DNA from: Proteobacteria bacterium UBA652
Lineage (GTDB): Bacteria; Pseudomonadota; Gammaproteobacteria; Nitrosococcales; Methylophagaceae
Assembly: GCA_002299915.1 (NCBI GenBank)
Contig: DBOG01000068.1
Location: 1-13,563 of the forward strand
Reading direction: 5' to 3'
DNA: 13,563 nt
This document shows positions 1 to 6,217 of this stretch, one piece after another (position 1 is the first letter of the stretch; the number at the start of each line of letters is the position of its first letter). The position numbers and the translations under genes were made by a program. The notes below the pieces were generated by a model, which was not told the DNA's origin, ran no database searches, and saw only the letters and a list, made by a program, of their open reading frames with translations.

Positions 1-122
1 TCCACCCATTTCCGCGCTGTGGCAACGGGATCATCAGAAAATACGGTGTTATCTTCCATTCGCCCTTGGCGCAAGCGCACACATTGGCCTTGTTTTAAAT
101 CAATCGCTGGGATTAATTGCAT
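1..122 (-). CDS. hisA: HisA, phosphoribosylformimino-AICAR-P isomerase (N-terminal fragment)
   Basis: This is the first 40 codons of a gene that continues beyond the left edge. HisA catalyses the Amadori isomerisation of ProFAR to PRFAR in cytoplasmic histidine biosynthesis, and HisF-HisH uses its product. The visible N-terminus reads MQLIPAIDLKQGQCVRLRQG, the classic first beta strand of the HisA/HisF TIM barrel, with the catalytic Asp of the IPAIDL motif at residue 8. The ATG is preceded by a clear AGGAG ribosome binding site with a 5-base spacer. It lies downstream of hisB and hisH on the same strand, but a 141-base gap containing an inverted-repeat element separates it from hisH. The strong ribosome binding site suggests translation that does not depend on coupling to hisH. 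Identity is secure; the rest of the gene cannot be assessed. Confidence 0.95.
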   Translation of the reverse strand, partial: MQLIPAIDLKQGQCVRLRQGRMEDNTVFSDDPVATARKWV

Positions 123-148
123 TATTTCTCCTAAAAATCAATATATAG

Positions 149-235
149 CCCTCTCCCTCAGGAAGACGGCTTGGCTGAGGGGAATATAATCAGACTTAAT
201 CTCCCCAGCCCAACCCTCCCCAGCAAGGGAGGGGG
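149..235. repeat. MITE-like GC-rich inverted-repeat element between hisH and hisA
   Basis: About 87 bases stand out from the surrounding AT-rich DNA. The ends form an imperfect terminal inverted repeat: CCCTCTCCCT at 149-158 against AGGGAGGGGG at 226-235, matching at 9 of 10 positions. Each end also forms its own hairpin: CCCTCAG 155-161 with CTGAGGG 175-181, and CCCTCCC 214-220 with GGGAGGG 227-233. TA dinucleotides lie at 146-147 and 236-237. This resembles the short non-coding palindromic repeats found between genes in many proteobacteria. No second copy exists in the window, so calling it a dispersed repeat is an inference. It could instead be a local attenuating or mRNA-processing structure in the his transcript. 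Confidence 0.5.
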
Positions 236-263
236 TAAACACGTGCTTTTTACTCTATGTTCG

Positions 264-899
264 TTATGGCTGCCAATTCACGAAGTTTTTCAATAACTGT
301 AATCCTGCATGGGCACTTTTTTCTGGATGAAACTGAGTGGCAAATACATTCTCCCGCGCCAATACGGAGGCAAACGCATCTGGATAGGCCGTTGTGCCTG
401 CGACGACTGCGGCATCATCTGCTGTCGCATAGTAACTATGCACAAAATAAAATCGGCTATCTTGGTCAATATCCGCCCAAAGTGGATGGGATTGCATTTG
501 ATGTACTTGATTCCAGCCCATATGGGGGACTTTTAGATGCGAACCATCCTTCGCTGTGGGCAACTCAAAATGCTGCACATTGCCGGAGAAAATATCCAAC
601 CCATCCACGCCGCCATTTTCTTCGCTGTGTGTGAGCAACAACTGCATGCCAATACAAATCCCGAAAAAAGGCTTGGTCGCCGCAACTTCTTTAACCACTT
701 CTGTCAGCGCTAAGTCATTCAGTTCAGCCATGCACGCACCAATCGCGCCTTGACCTGGAAACACCACCCGATCCGCCGACAAAACCTGATCTAAGTTAGC
801 GCTTACTATCACCTCTGCATTAGGTGCAACAGATTCTAATGCTTTAGACACTGATCGTAAATTGCCCATACCATAATCAATGACCGCTATTTTTTGCAT
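264..899 (-). CDS. hisH: HisH, glutaminase subunit of imidazole glycerol phosphate synthase
   Basis: HisH is a class I glutamine amidotransferase. It hydrolyses glutamine and channels ammonia to HisF, which makes imidazole glycerol phosphate and AICAR. The 211-residue protein is normal length. It starts with the HisH signature IAVIDYGMGNLRSV (residues 4-17), has the nucleophile elbow GICIGMQLL with catalytic Cys82, and has the FHPEKS motif supplying His191 and Glu193. The start at 899 is chosen because family members begin just before this IAVIDYG strand; the frame stays open to 944, but that would add 15 unconserved residues overlapping hisB. The ATG lies 4 bases after the hisB stop and has no good Shine-Dalgarno sequence, so translational coupling to hisB is likely. 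Confidence 0.96.
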   Translation of the reverse strand: MQKIAVIDYGMGNLRSVSKALESVAPNAEVIVSANLDQVLSADRVVFPGQGAIGACMAELNDLALTEVVKEVAATKPFFGICIGMQLLLTHSEENGGVDGLDIFSGNVQHFELPTAKDGSHLKVPHMGWNQVHQMQSHPLWADIDQDSRFYFVHSYYATADDAAVVAGTTAYPDAFASVLARENVFATQFHPEKSAHAGLQLLKNFVNWQP

Positions 900-903
900 T
901 GAA

Positions 904-1497
904 CTATAATGCGCCTTTGGTTGAGGGAAGCTGCCCTTTTCCACGCGGATCCAATGTCACCGCCATCCGCAATGCACGGCCAAACGCCTTAAAGATCGTT
1001 TCCGCAATATGATGCGCATTGCGACCTTTAATATTATCAATATGCAAAGTCACATCGGCATGATTGGTGAAGCCTTGAAAGAATTCAAAGAATAACTCTG
1101 TATCAAACTCACCCACTTTATCGCGGGTGAATTTAGCATTAAATTCCATCCCCGGGCGACCCGATAAATCTAATACGACTCGTGATAACGCTTCATCCAG
1201 TGGCACATACGCATGTCCATAACGGACAATGCCTTTTTTATCGCCTAACGCCTGCTTAAATGCCTGACCAATGGTAATGCCGATATCTTCCGTTGTGTGG
1301 TGTGCATCGATCTGCAAGTCGCCATTTGCTTTTATTGCCAGATCAAACATCCCATGCCGTGCAATTTGCTCCATCATGTGATCTAAAAAAGGCACGCCCG
1401 TTTCTGCACTGAATTTACCTGTGCCATCCAAATCAATGCTGACTGAAATTTGTGTTTCAAGCGTGTTTCGTTCAACTGCTGCATTACGTCCACCCAT
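904..1497 (-). CDS. hisB: HisB, imidazoleglycerol-phosphate dehydratase
   Basis: This enzyme dehydrates imidazole glycerol phosphate to imidazole acetol phosphate, a Mn-dependent step of histidine synthesis in the cytoplasm. At 197 residues it is the monofunctional form, without the histidinol-phosphatase domain fused to it in enterics. The metal-binding motifs are visible: FLDHM (37-41), ARHG (46-49), HHTTED (66-71) and HHIAE (162-166). The family N-terminal motif RNTLETQI is at residues 10-17. The ATG at 1497 has an AGGG ribosome binding site about 7 bases upstream. It is the first his gene visible on this strand and is divergent from fnr, so a his promoter probably lies in 1498-1601. It is followed 4 bases later by hisH. 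Confidence 0.97.
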   Translation of the reverse strand: MGGRNAAVERNTLETQISVSIDLDGTGKFSAETGVPFLDHMMEQIARHGMFDLAIKANGDLQIDAHHTTEDIGITIGQAFKQALGDKKGIVRYGHAYVPLDEALSRVVLDLSGRPGMEFNAKFTRDKVGEFDTELFFEFFQGFTNHADVTLHIDNIKGRNAHHIAETIFKAFGRALRMAVTLDPRGKGQLPSTKGAL

Positions 1498-1544
1498 GTT
1501 TCTGCCCTATCTACTTTGAGTACTAATATGAGGCATAATAACTG

Positions 1545-1573
1545 TTTCAGCATGCCGCTGAAAGGCGTATGAT
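1545..1573. promoter_or_regulatory. Candidate divergent control region between hisB and fnr
   Basis: A perfect inverted repeat, TTTCAGC (1545-1551) and GCTGAAA (1557-1563) with a 5-base spacer, lies in the 104-base gap between the divergent hisB and fnr genes. Just after it on the plus strand is TATGAT (1568-1573), a 5-of-6 match to a -10 box, placing a start near 1580 and a short leader before fnr. The inverted repeat covers the place where the -35 element would sit, and no good -35 is seen. An operator or an activator site is plausible, but its regulator is unknown. Transcript mapping would decide. Confidence 0.35.
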
Positions 1574-1601
1574 GTAAATAGATCAATGGAGACCTTTCAT
1601 T

Positions 1602-2348
1602 TTGGCAACAAACAACCCTGTCATTCAGCTATTTGACAATCCCACGCAACGCAAAGATCCTGTCGCCTGCGATAGTTGCTCGCTTTACAGCCTTTGCCTG
1701 CCGCTAGGCCTAAATAATCACGACCTTCAAAAGCTAGACCAGATTATTGACCGCGAACAGCGCTATCAGCGAAATGATCGTTTATTTCGCGCAGATACTC
1801 CGTTTACGGCCCTCTTCGTTGTCCGCTCAGGAACATTTAAAACAACCGTAGCCGCAAGCAATGGTCGCGAACAAATCACTGGGTTTTATTTCCCTGGTGA
1901 ATTTATTGGCTTAGATGCCATTTATACCGAAAACTACCAATCTACCGCAACAGCGCTTGAGACCAGCACCTTATGCGCGCTTCCCTTCACGCGCCTACAA
2001 ACACTCGGCGCAGATATCCCACAGCTACAAATCAATATGCTTCGCCGCTCGAGTAAAGAACTCGCCAGTGATAAAAACCTGATGATTTTACTCAGCAAAA
2101 ATAATGCAGACGCAAGGTTAGCTACTTTTCTGCTCTCCCTTTCCGCTCGCTTCCAAGAACGCGGCTTCTCTACTACCAGATTTCGCCTCAGCATGCCTCG
2201 AAAAGATATTGCCAACCATCTTGGCTTAGCGGTAGAAACCATCAGTCGCTTATTCGCTCGCTTCCAACAGCAAGGCCTTATCGATGTTGCAGGAAAATCA
2301 ATTACACTTGTCGACCTGCCCAATCTACAAGCACGCTGTGAGCATTAA
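1602..2348 (+). CDS. fnr: FNR-type oxygen-sensing transcriptional regulator
   Basis: This is a CRP/FNR superfamily regulator of the true FNR/ANR class, which carries an oxygen-labile [4Fe-4S] cluster and switches on anaerobic or low-oxygen genes. The 248-residue protein has Cys23, Cys26 and Cys32 (CxxC-x5-C) plus Cys125, and the spacing Cys32 to Cys125 is the same as between the last two cluster ligands of E. coli FNR. The effector domain contains RSGTFK and EQITGF. The helix-turn-helix has VETISR at 211-216, giving Glu212, Ser215 and Arg216, the residues that read TTGAT half-sites. The start is TTG at 1602, with GGAGA at 1588-1592; no in-frame ATG occurs until well inside the sensor domain, so the TTG is well supported. 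A near-consensus FNR site lies just downstream, in front of ompW. Length and domains are intact. Confidence 0.95.
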   Translation: MATNNPVIQLFDNPTQRKDPVACDSCSLYSLCLPLGLNNHDLQKLDQIIDREQRYQRNDRLFRADTPFTALFVVRSGTFKTTVAASNGREQITGFYFPGEFIGLDAIYTENYQSTATALETSTLCALPFTRLQTLGADIPQLQINMLRRSSKELASDKNLMILLSKNNADARLATFLLSLSARFQERGFSTTRFRLSMPRKDIANHLGLAVETISRLFARFQQQGLIDVAGKSITLVDLPNLQARCEH

Positions 2349-2359
2349 ATTGATTTATG

Positions 2360-2373
2360 TTGACCCAGATCAA
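2360..2373. promoter_or_regulatory. FNR box upstream of ompW
   Basis: The sequence TTGACCCAGATCAA matches the FNR consensus TTGAT-N4-ATCAA at 9 of 10 defined positions, with a single C for T in the left arm. It sits between fnr and ompW, 95 bases before the ompW start. Its centre at 2366.5 would be at -41.5 if transcription starts near 2408, the classic class II activator position. In enterics ompW is known to respond to FNR, which supports the assignment. Binding itself is inferred. Confidence 0.75.
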
Positions 2374-2395
2374 GGCAAATTTCCTTCCAATATCA

Positions 2396-2409
2396 TATAC
2401 TGGTATAAT
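2396..2409 (+). promoter_or_regulatory. ompW promoter, two candidate -10 elements
   Basis: Two overlapping -10 candidates follow the FNR box. TATACT (2396-2401) would place a start near 2408, putting the FNR box at -41.5. TATAAT (2404-2409) is a perfect hexamer preceded by TG and one base (extended -10), with a start near 2416. There is no convincing -35, as expected of either an extended -10 or an activator-dependent promoter. The arrangement could give basal and FNR-activated starts a few bases apart. The true start site cannot be decided from sequence. Confidence 0.6.
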
Positions 2410-2467
2410 CAGTTAGATATAAGCGATATTTAATGCAGTTTATTACTTTAAAGAAAGGATGTACAAC

Positions 2468-3145
2468 ATGAAAAATACTACACTTAGCCTAGCGGCTATT
2501 GTCGGCTTATCTGGTATTGCCAGCACAGCAATGGCTTATGAGGCAGGCGACATCCTTGTTCGTGGCCGTATTGCACACGTTCAACCACTAGATGACAGCG
2601 ATTTGCTTCATGTCCCTGCGCTTGGTGGTGCGGTACCTGATAGTGGCGTTACCGTTAATTCGGATACGATTCCAGAATTAGATTTTACTTATATGCTTGC
2701 ACCACATTGGGGGGTTGAGCTTATTCTGGGTTACTCTAACCATGATGTAAAAGCCTCTGGTTCTGCTGCAGACTTGGGCTTAGGCAAAGTAATTGATGCG
2801 AAAGCATTGCCGCCAACATTAACCCTACAATACCACTTCTTACCTAACGCTAAGATCCGTCCTTATATTGGTGCAGGTGTAAACTACACTTACTTCTTTG
2901 ATGAAAAAGTAACCGGCCCACTAGACCAACCTGGCGCTAAAATTAAAATGGATGACTCTTTGGGCTTTGCTGCACAAGCGGGTGTGGATTTTGCCATCAA
3001 TAACGATTGGTTTGTCAATCTTGATGTCAAATGGATTGATATGGAAACCACTGCACACTTCACCGGCACAACAGCTGGCTCAGCGAAAATCGATGTTGAT
3101 GTTGACCCAATTATCTGGAGCGTAGGTATCGGTCGCCGATTCTAA
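2468..3145 (+). CDS. ompW: OmpW-family outer membrane protein
   Basis: This is an eight-stranded outer-membrane beta-barrel of the OmpW family, thought to form a narrow hydrophobic channel. The 225-residue precursor has a signal peptide with a basic start, a hydrophobic core and cleavage after AMA (residue 23), giving a mature protein starting YEAGDILVRG. Family marks include the N-terminal strand GDILVRGRIAHV, the ELDFTYMLAPHWGVELI strand pair, the YHF then RPYIGAGVNYTYF region, and a C-terminal Phe for BAM recognition. An ATG lies 9 bases upstream in frame, but AAAGGA (2454-2459) overlaps it and is ideally spaced for the ATG at 2468. An FNR box and a strong -10 precede it and a terminator follows, so it is probably a single-gene transcript linked to oxygen status. 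Confidence 0.93.
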   Translation: MKNTTLSLAAIVGLSGIASTAMAYEAGDILVRGRIAHVQPLDDSDLLHVPALGGAVPDSGVTVNSDTIPELDFTYMLAPHWGVELILGYSNHDVKASGSAADLGLGKVIDAKALPPTLTLQYHFLPNAKIRPYIGAGVNYTYFFDEKVTGPLDQPGAKIKMDDSLGFAAQAGVDFAINNDWFVNLDVKWIDMETTAHFTGTTAGSAKIDVDVDPIIWSVGIGRRF

Positions 3146-3170
3146 GCTTTCATTTAAATAACAATATTTA

Positions 3171-3204
3171 AAACCCGCCTTGTATTTTGCAAGGTGGGTT
3201 TTTT
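3171..3204 (+). terminator. Rho-independent terminator after ompW
   Basis: A 12-pair stem (3171-3182 with 3190-3201, one G-T wobble) encloses a 7-base loop. It is followed by a run of T ending at 3204, and the A-rich left arm pairs with the start of that run. It lies 26 bases after the ompW stop, the textbook layout for intrinsic termination. Confidence 0.9.
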
Positions 3205-3247
3205 ATTGCCTATAGTGCTAGTGAGATCCCATGTTAAAATAATGTAG

Positions 3248-3511
3248 ATGAAAACGCTTTTTTACTCATAGCTCTCTTACTGACACTCTCCGCAAACAGG
3301 TTACAGAGATCTATAAATGGACAAATGAATCAGGCCAAGTCCACTTTGGCGATAAACCAACACAACCTGCTGAAAAACTAACTATTAATACCAAATATTC
3401 CGAACCCGTAACCTATGAGCAGGCAATCCCCTTATTTTGATCGGAGGCCAACGTATGCAAGGTTTCAGCGTAGCACGTTTTAACCGCCATTATGAAGAGC
3501 GTAAACTTTAG
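3248..3511 (+). pseudogene. Degraded DUF4124-glutaredoxin gene (redox-active core deleted)
   Basis: Pieces of one gene can be read in successive frames. ATG at 3248 gives MKTLF, then a frameshift at a T run leads to a hydrophobic signal-peptide-like stretch LIALLLTLSAN (3265-3297). A second shift at about 3299 opens VTEIYKWTNESGQVHFGDKP (from 3300), the hallmark of a DUF4124 domain, ending at TGA 3438-3440. Overlapping that end, another frame reads PLILIGGQRMQGF then SVARFNRHYEERKL to TAG at 3509-3511, which matches the C-terminal part of the glutaredoxin domain found after DUF4124 in some proteobacterial proteins. The middle, which would carry the CxxC active site, is absent. Two frameshifts plus an internal deletion indicate decay. 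Its last 4 bases overlap the end of convergent murJ. The original role was presumably a periplasmic thiol-redox function, which is inferred. Confidence 0.75.
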
Positions 3512-5049
3512 GAAATATTCGGCTTTAATAAGCGTTTCAAAGGCACACCTGACAAGCCCAAAATCACAAAATAAACCACCATCGCCACCGCGATTAACGG
3601 TAATAACGCCGCAAAACGGTGCCACACATCCCAATCAAGCCAAGTTTCTAATGCTGGATTAAGCAAAACCAATACCGCTAACATCGCAGTACTGGCCAAG
3701 GTGATTTTAGTTAATAAGCTGGCCCAACCAGCTTCAGGCAGATAAACGCCCTCTCGTCTCAGACCAAGATAAAGCAAGCTGGCATTCAATATTGCCGATA
3801 AACTAGTGGCTAATGCCAAGCCCACATGCGCCCAGTAATACATCAAAATAAGGTTCAATACCATGTTCACCACCATTGCAATGATGCCAATTTTGACTGG
3901 TGTTTTCGTGTCCTTTCTAGCAAAGAAACCTGGTGCTAAGACTTTAATCAAAATAAACGCTAATAAGCCAACAGAATAAGCCAATAAACTATGCGATGCC
4001 CTATTGGCATCACTCGGCATAAATTTACCATACTGAAATAAAGAAATTAGCAATGGCTCGGCTAATACGACAATACCGACCACAGCAGGTGTGCCAATAA
4101 TCAATGCCCAGCGTAATGCCCAATCTAGTGTGCGTGAGAATTCACGCGGAGAAGATTTTGCATGCTGCTGGGATAATCCGGGCAAAATCACCGTTGCCAG
4201 CGCAACACCAAACACACCTAGTGGAAATTCCACTATCCGATCTGAAAAATAGAGCCATGAAATACTGCCTGTGACCAAAAAAGAGGCTAATAAAGTATCA
4301 AATAATAAATTTATTTGAGACACAGATACCCCAAACATAGCCGGCAACATTAGTGTTCTGATTTTCTTCACGCCTTCGTGCTGCCATCCCCAATGTGGCT
4401 TAGGGAGCTGATTTATTTTTAACAAAAAAGGAATTTGAAATAACAGCTGTACCGCGCCACCAATAAATACACCCCATGCCAGTGCTTTAACAGGCTCATC
4501 CATCATCGGCGATAGCCAAATCGCACAGCCAATCAAGGATAAATTCAAGAAAACAGGCGTAAAAGCAGGCACGGCAAATCGGCCGAAACTATTGAGAATC
4601 GCACCTGATAATGCCGTCAATGAAATAAAGAATAAATATGGGAATGTAATCCGTAACATCTCGCCTGCCAAAGTGATTTTAGGCGCATCATTAATAAAGC
4701 CTGGTGCAAACGCCATAATCATCCAAGGGGCAGCTAACACACCGATTGCAGTGATAATAAACAATACGCCGCCCAAGCTACCGCTCACCGCATTGACTAA
4801 AACCTTTAAATCATCGCCTTCGCGTAACTTATAATCAGATAAAACGGGAATAAACGCCTGCGAAAAAGCGCCTTCTGCAAACAAACGTCGCAAGAAATTC
4901 GGGATCTTAAAAGCAACGAAAAAAACATCCGCGCCTAATCCTGCACCAAACAACCGCGCAATCACCACATCTCTAATAAAGCCCAAGATCCGAGAGATAA
5001 ACGTCATGCTACCCACAATGGCGGTGGATTTAAAAAATTTTCCACTCAT
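3508..5049 (-). CDS. murJ: MurJ, lipid II flippase
   Basis: MurJ (formerly MviN) moves lipid II across the inner membrane to supply periplasmic peptidoglycan synthesis. The 513-residue protein is typical in length and strongly hydrophobic throughout, consistent with 14 transmembrane helices of the MOP exporter fold. The N-terminus has the family blocks STAIVGSMTFISRILGFIRD (residues 8-27) and GADVFFVAFKIPNFLRRLFA (39-58), which contains the loop arginines important for flipping. The ATG at 5049 has GGAAG about 11 bases upstream. It lies 42 bases downstream of oxyR on the same strand, so it may be read from the oxyR promoter as well as from its own. No terminator is obvious at its 3' end, where it meets a convergent pseudogene. 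Confidence 0.96.
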   Translation of the reverse strand: MSGKFFKSTAIVGSMTFISRILGFIRDVVIARLFGAGLGADVFFVAFKIPNFLRRLFAEGAFSQAFIPVLSDYKLREGDDLKVLVNAVSGSLGGVLFIITAIGVLAAPWMIMAFAPGFINDAPKITLAGEMLRITFPYLFFISLTALSGAILNSFGRFAVPAFTPVFLNLSLIGCAIWLSPMMDEPVKALAWGVFIGGAVQLLFQIPFLLKINQLPKPHWGWQHEGVKKIRTLMLPAMFGVSVSQINLLFDTLLASFLVTGSISWLYFSDRIVEFPLGVFGVALATVILPGLSQQHAKSSPREFSRTLDWALRWALIIGTPAVVGIVVLAEPLLISLFQYGKFMPSDANRASHSLLAYSVGLLAFILIKVLAPGFFARKDTKTPVKIGIIAMVVNMVLNLILMYYWAHVGLALATSLSAILNASLLYLGLRREGVYLPEAGWASLLTKITLASTAMLAVLVLLNPALETWLDWDVWHRFAALLPLIAVAMVVYFVILGLSGVPLKRLLKPNIS

Positions 5050-5091
5050 AATTAATTACGCTTCCAAAAAGAGAGCACTATTTTAGCGGCT

Positions 5092-6015
5092 TTAGCATGC
5101 ATCTGCCTGCCTATCTAATTCTTTAGTAAACACACGGCTAATCTCCGTCAACAAAGCCTGCCGCTGATAACTCTGTCTCCAGACCAAGCCAATACCACGT
5201 GAGGGTATTGCTCTCCCTTTCTGGGCTAGTGGCCGCAGACATATATCATCCCGCTTTAATAAAGCCGAATTACATGCCATGGCGGGCACTAAGGTTAATC
5301 CTGCACCACTGGCAACCATTTCGATTAAAGTGGTCAAGCTCGTGCCTTGAAAACTTGCACGGTTGGCTTTTCGCGTTAATTGGCAAGCTGCTAATGCATG
5401 ATCACGCAAGCAATGACCCTCTGCCAGCAGCAAAAGATCTGCGACCGGTAATTGGCTAGGTGTCAACGTCGCCTGCGCGGCTAAGGAATGACCAACAGGC
5501 AATACGGCGAGGAAGGCCTCTTCCCCTGCTACAGAATGTGCCAAACTACCGACATCATAAGGGAAAGCCAAGATGGCAATATCTAATTCCCCTACCGCCA
5601 CTTGCCTAACTAGCTCCGCCGATTGGCCTTCTTGTAGCAGAAAATCCGCCTCTGGTAACGCCGCACGCAAAGTAGGCAATACTGTGGGTAATAAAAAAGG
5701 CGCAATGGTTGGAATCAAACCCAACCTCACCGTACCCCCATAAGGTGCAGATTCTGCCTGCACCCGTTCCACTAAATCTCCAGATAAAGTCAGAATTTCT
5801 CTCGCTTGCTCGGCGACCTCTTCACCTAATACAGACGGCAACACTGTGCGCTTTGTACGCTCTAATAAAGGCGTACCCAGCAGCGCCTCCAGATCCTGGA
5901 TCCCCGCACTCAGGGTTGATTGTGTGACAAAACAACGCTCTGCCGCTTGCCCAAAATGACGCAATTCGACAACGGCGACGAGATACTGTAATTGACGCAA
6001 GGTTGGTAAGCTCAT
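5092..6015 (-). CDS. oxyR: OxyR, peroxide-sensing LysR-type regulator
   Basis: OxyR senses hydrogen peroxide by forming an intramolecular disulfide and then activates antioxidant genes. The 307-residue protein has an N-terminal winged helix-turn-helix (LRQLQYLVAVVELRHFGQAA, with TQSTLSAGIQDLE at 31-43) and a LysR substrate domain. The decisive feature is GHCLRDHALAAC, giving Cys202 and Cys211 with the same 8-residue spacing as Cys199 and Cys208 of E. coli OxyR. GLIPTIAPFLLP (99-110) is likewise an OxyR motif. This separates it from generic LysR regulators and from CysB types. The ATG at 6015 has GGGA upstream at a slightly long spacing. It is divergent from recF and upstream of murJ. Peroxide sensing is well supported; the target genes are not visible here. 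Confidence 0.93.
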   Translation of the reverse strand: MSLPTLRQLQYLVAVVELRHFGQAAERCFVTQSTLSAGIQDLEALLGTPLLERTKRTVLPSVLGEEVAEQAREILTLSGDLVERVQAESAPYGGTVRLGLIPTIAPFLLPTVLPTLRAALPEADFLLQEGQSAELVRQVAVGELDIAILAFPYDVGSLAHSVAGEEAFLAVLPVGHSLAAQATLTPSQLPVADLLLLAEGHCLRDHALAACQLTRKANRASFQGTSLTTLIEMVASGAGLTLVPAMACNSALLKRDDICLRPLAQKGRAIPSRGIGLVWRQSYQRQALLTEISRVFTKELDRQADAC

Positions 6016-6052
6016 AAATCGTTTATTCCCGTTAATGCCTTTGCTTTAATTC

Positions 6053-6061
6053 GTTATATCA
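6053..6061 (-). promoter_or_regulatory. Candidate extended -10 of the oxyR promoter
   Basis: Read on the minus strand, the sequence is TGATATAAC: a TG extension, one base, then TATAAC (5 of 6 to consensus). It implies a start near 6046 and a leader of about 30 bases to oxyR. No -35 is evident at the expected distance. The stretch 6016-6217 between oxyR and recF contains no other clear signal. Confidence 0.4.
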
Positions 6062-6217
6062 AATATATCACAGATCCCGCGCTGCTCTCCAGCAATATGT
6101 GGCATTCTGGCTATTCTTATCCCGAGTTCAAGGTTAAATACTTCGACGATCAGTAGCGCTTTCTAGTAAAGTAGTCCTACCTTCTTGCAGCAGGACACAC
6201 TCCTCTCTTCATCTCTA

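Noticed and set aside
257..634. Plus-strand open frame of 125 codons
   Set aside because: It lies antisense to hisH, is rich in His and Arg codons from reversed coding sequence, and matches no family.
1586..1618. ATG at 1586 as the start of fnr
   Set aside because: It is in a different reading frame from FNR; the frame with the cluster cysteines starts at TTG 1602.
3413..3634. Minus-strand open frame overlapping the pseudogene and the end of murJ
   Set aside because: It is out of frame with murJ, has no ribosome binding site, and its content is explained by the two real sequences it covers.
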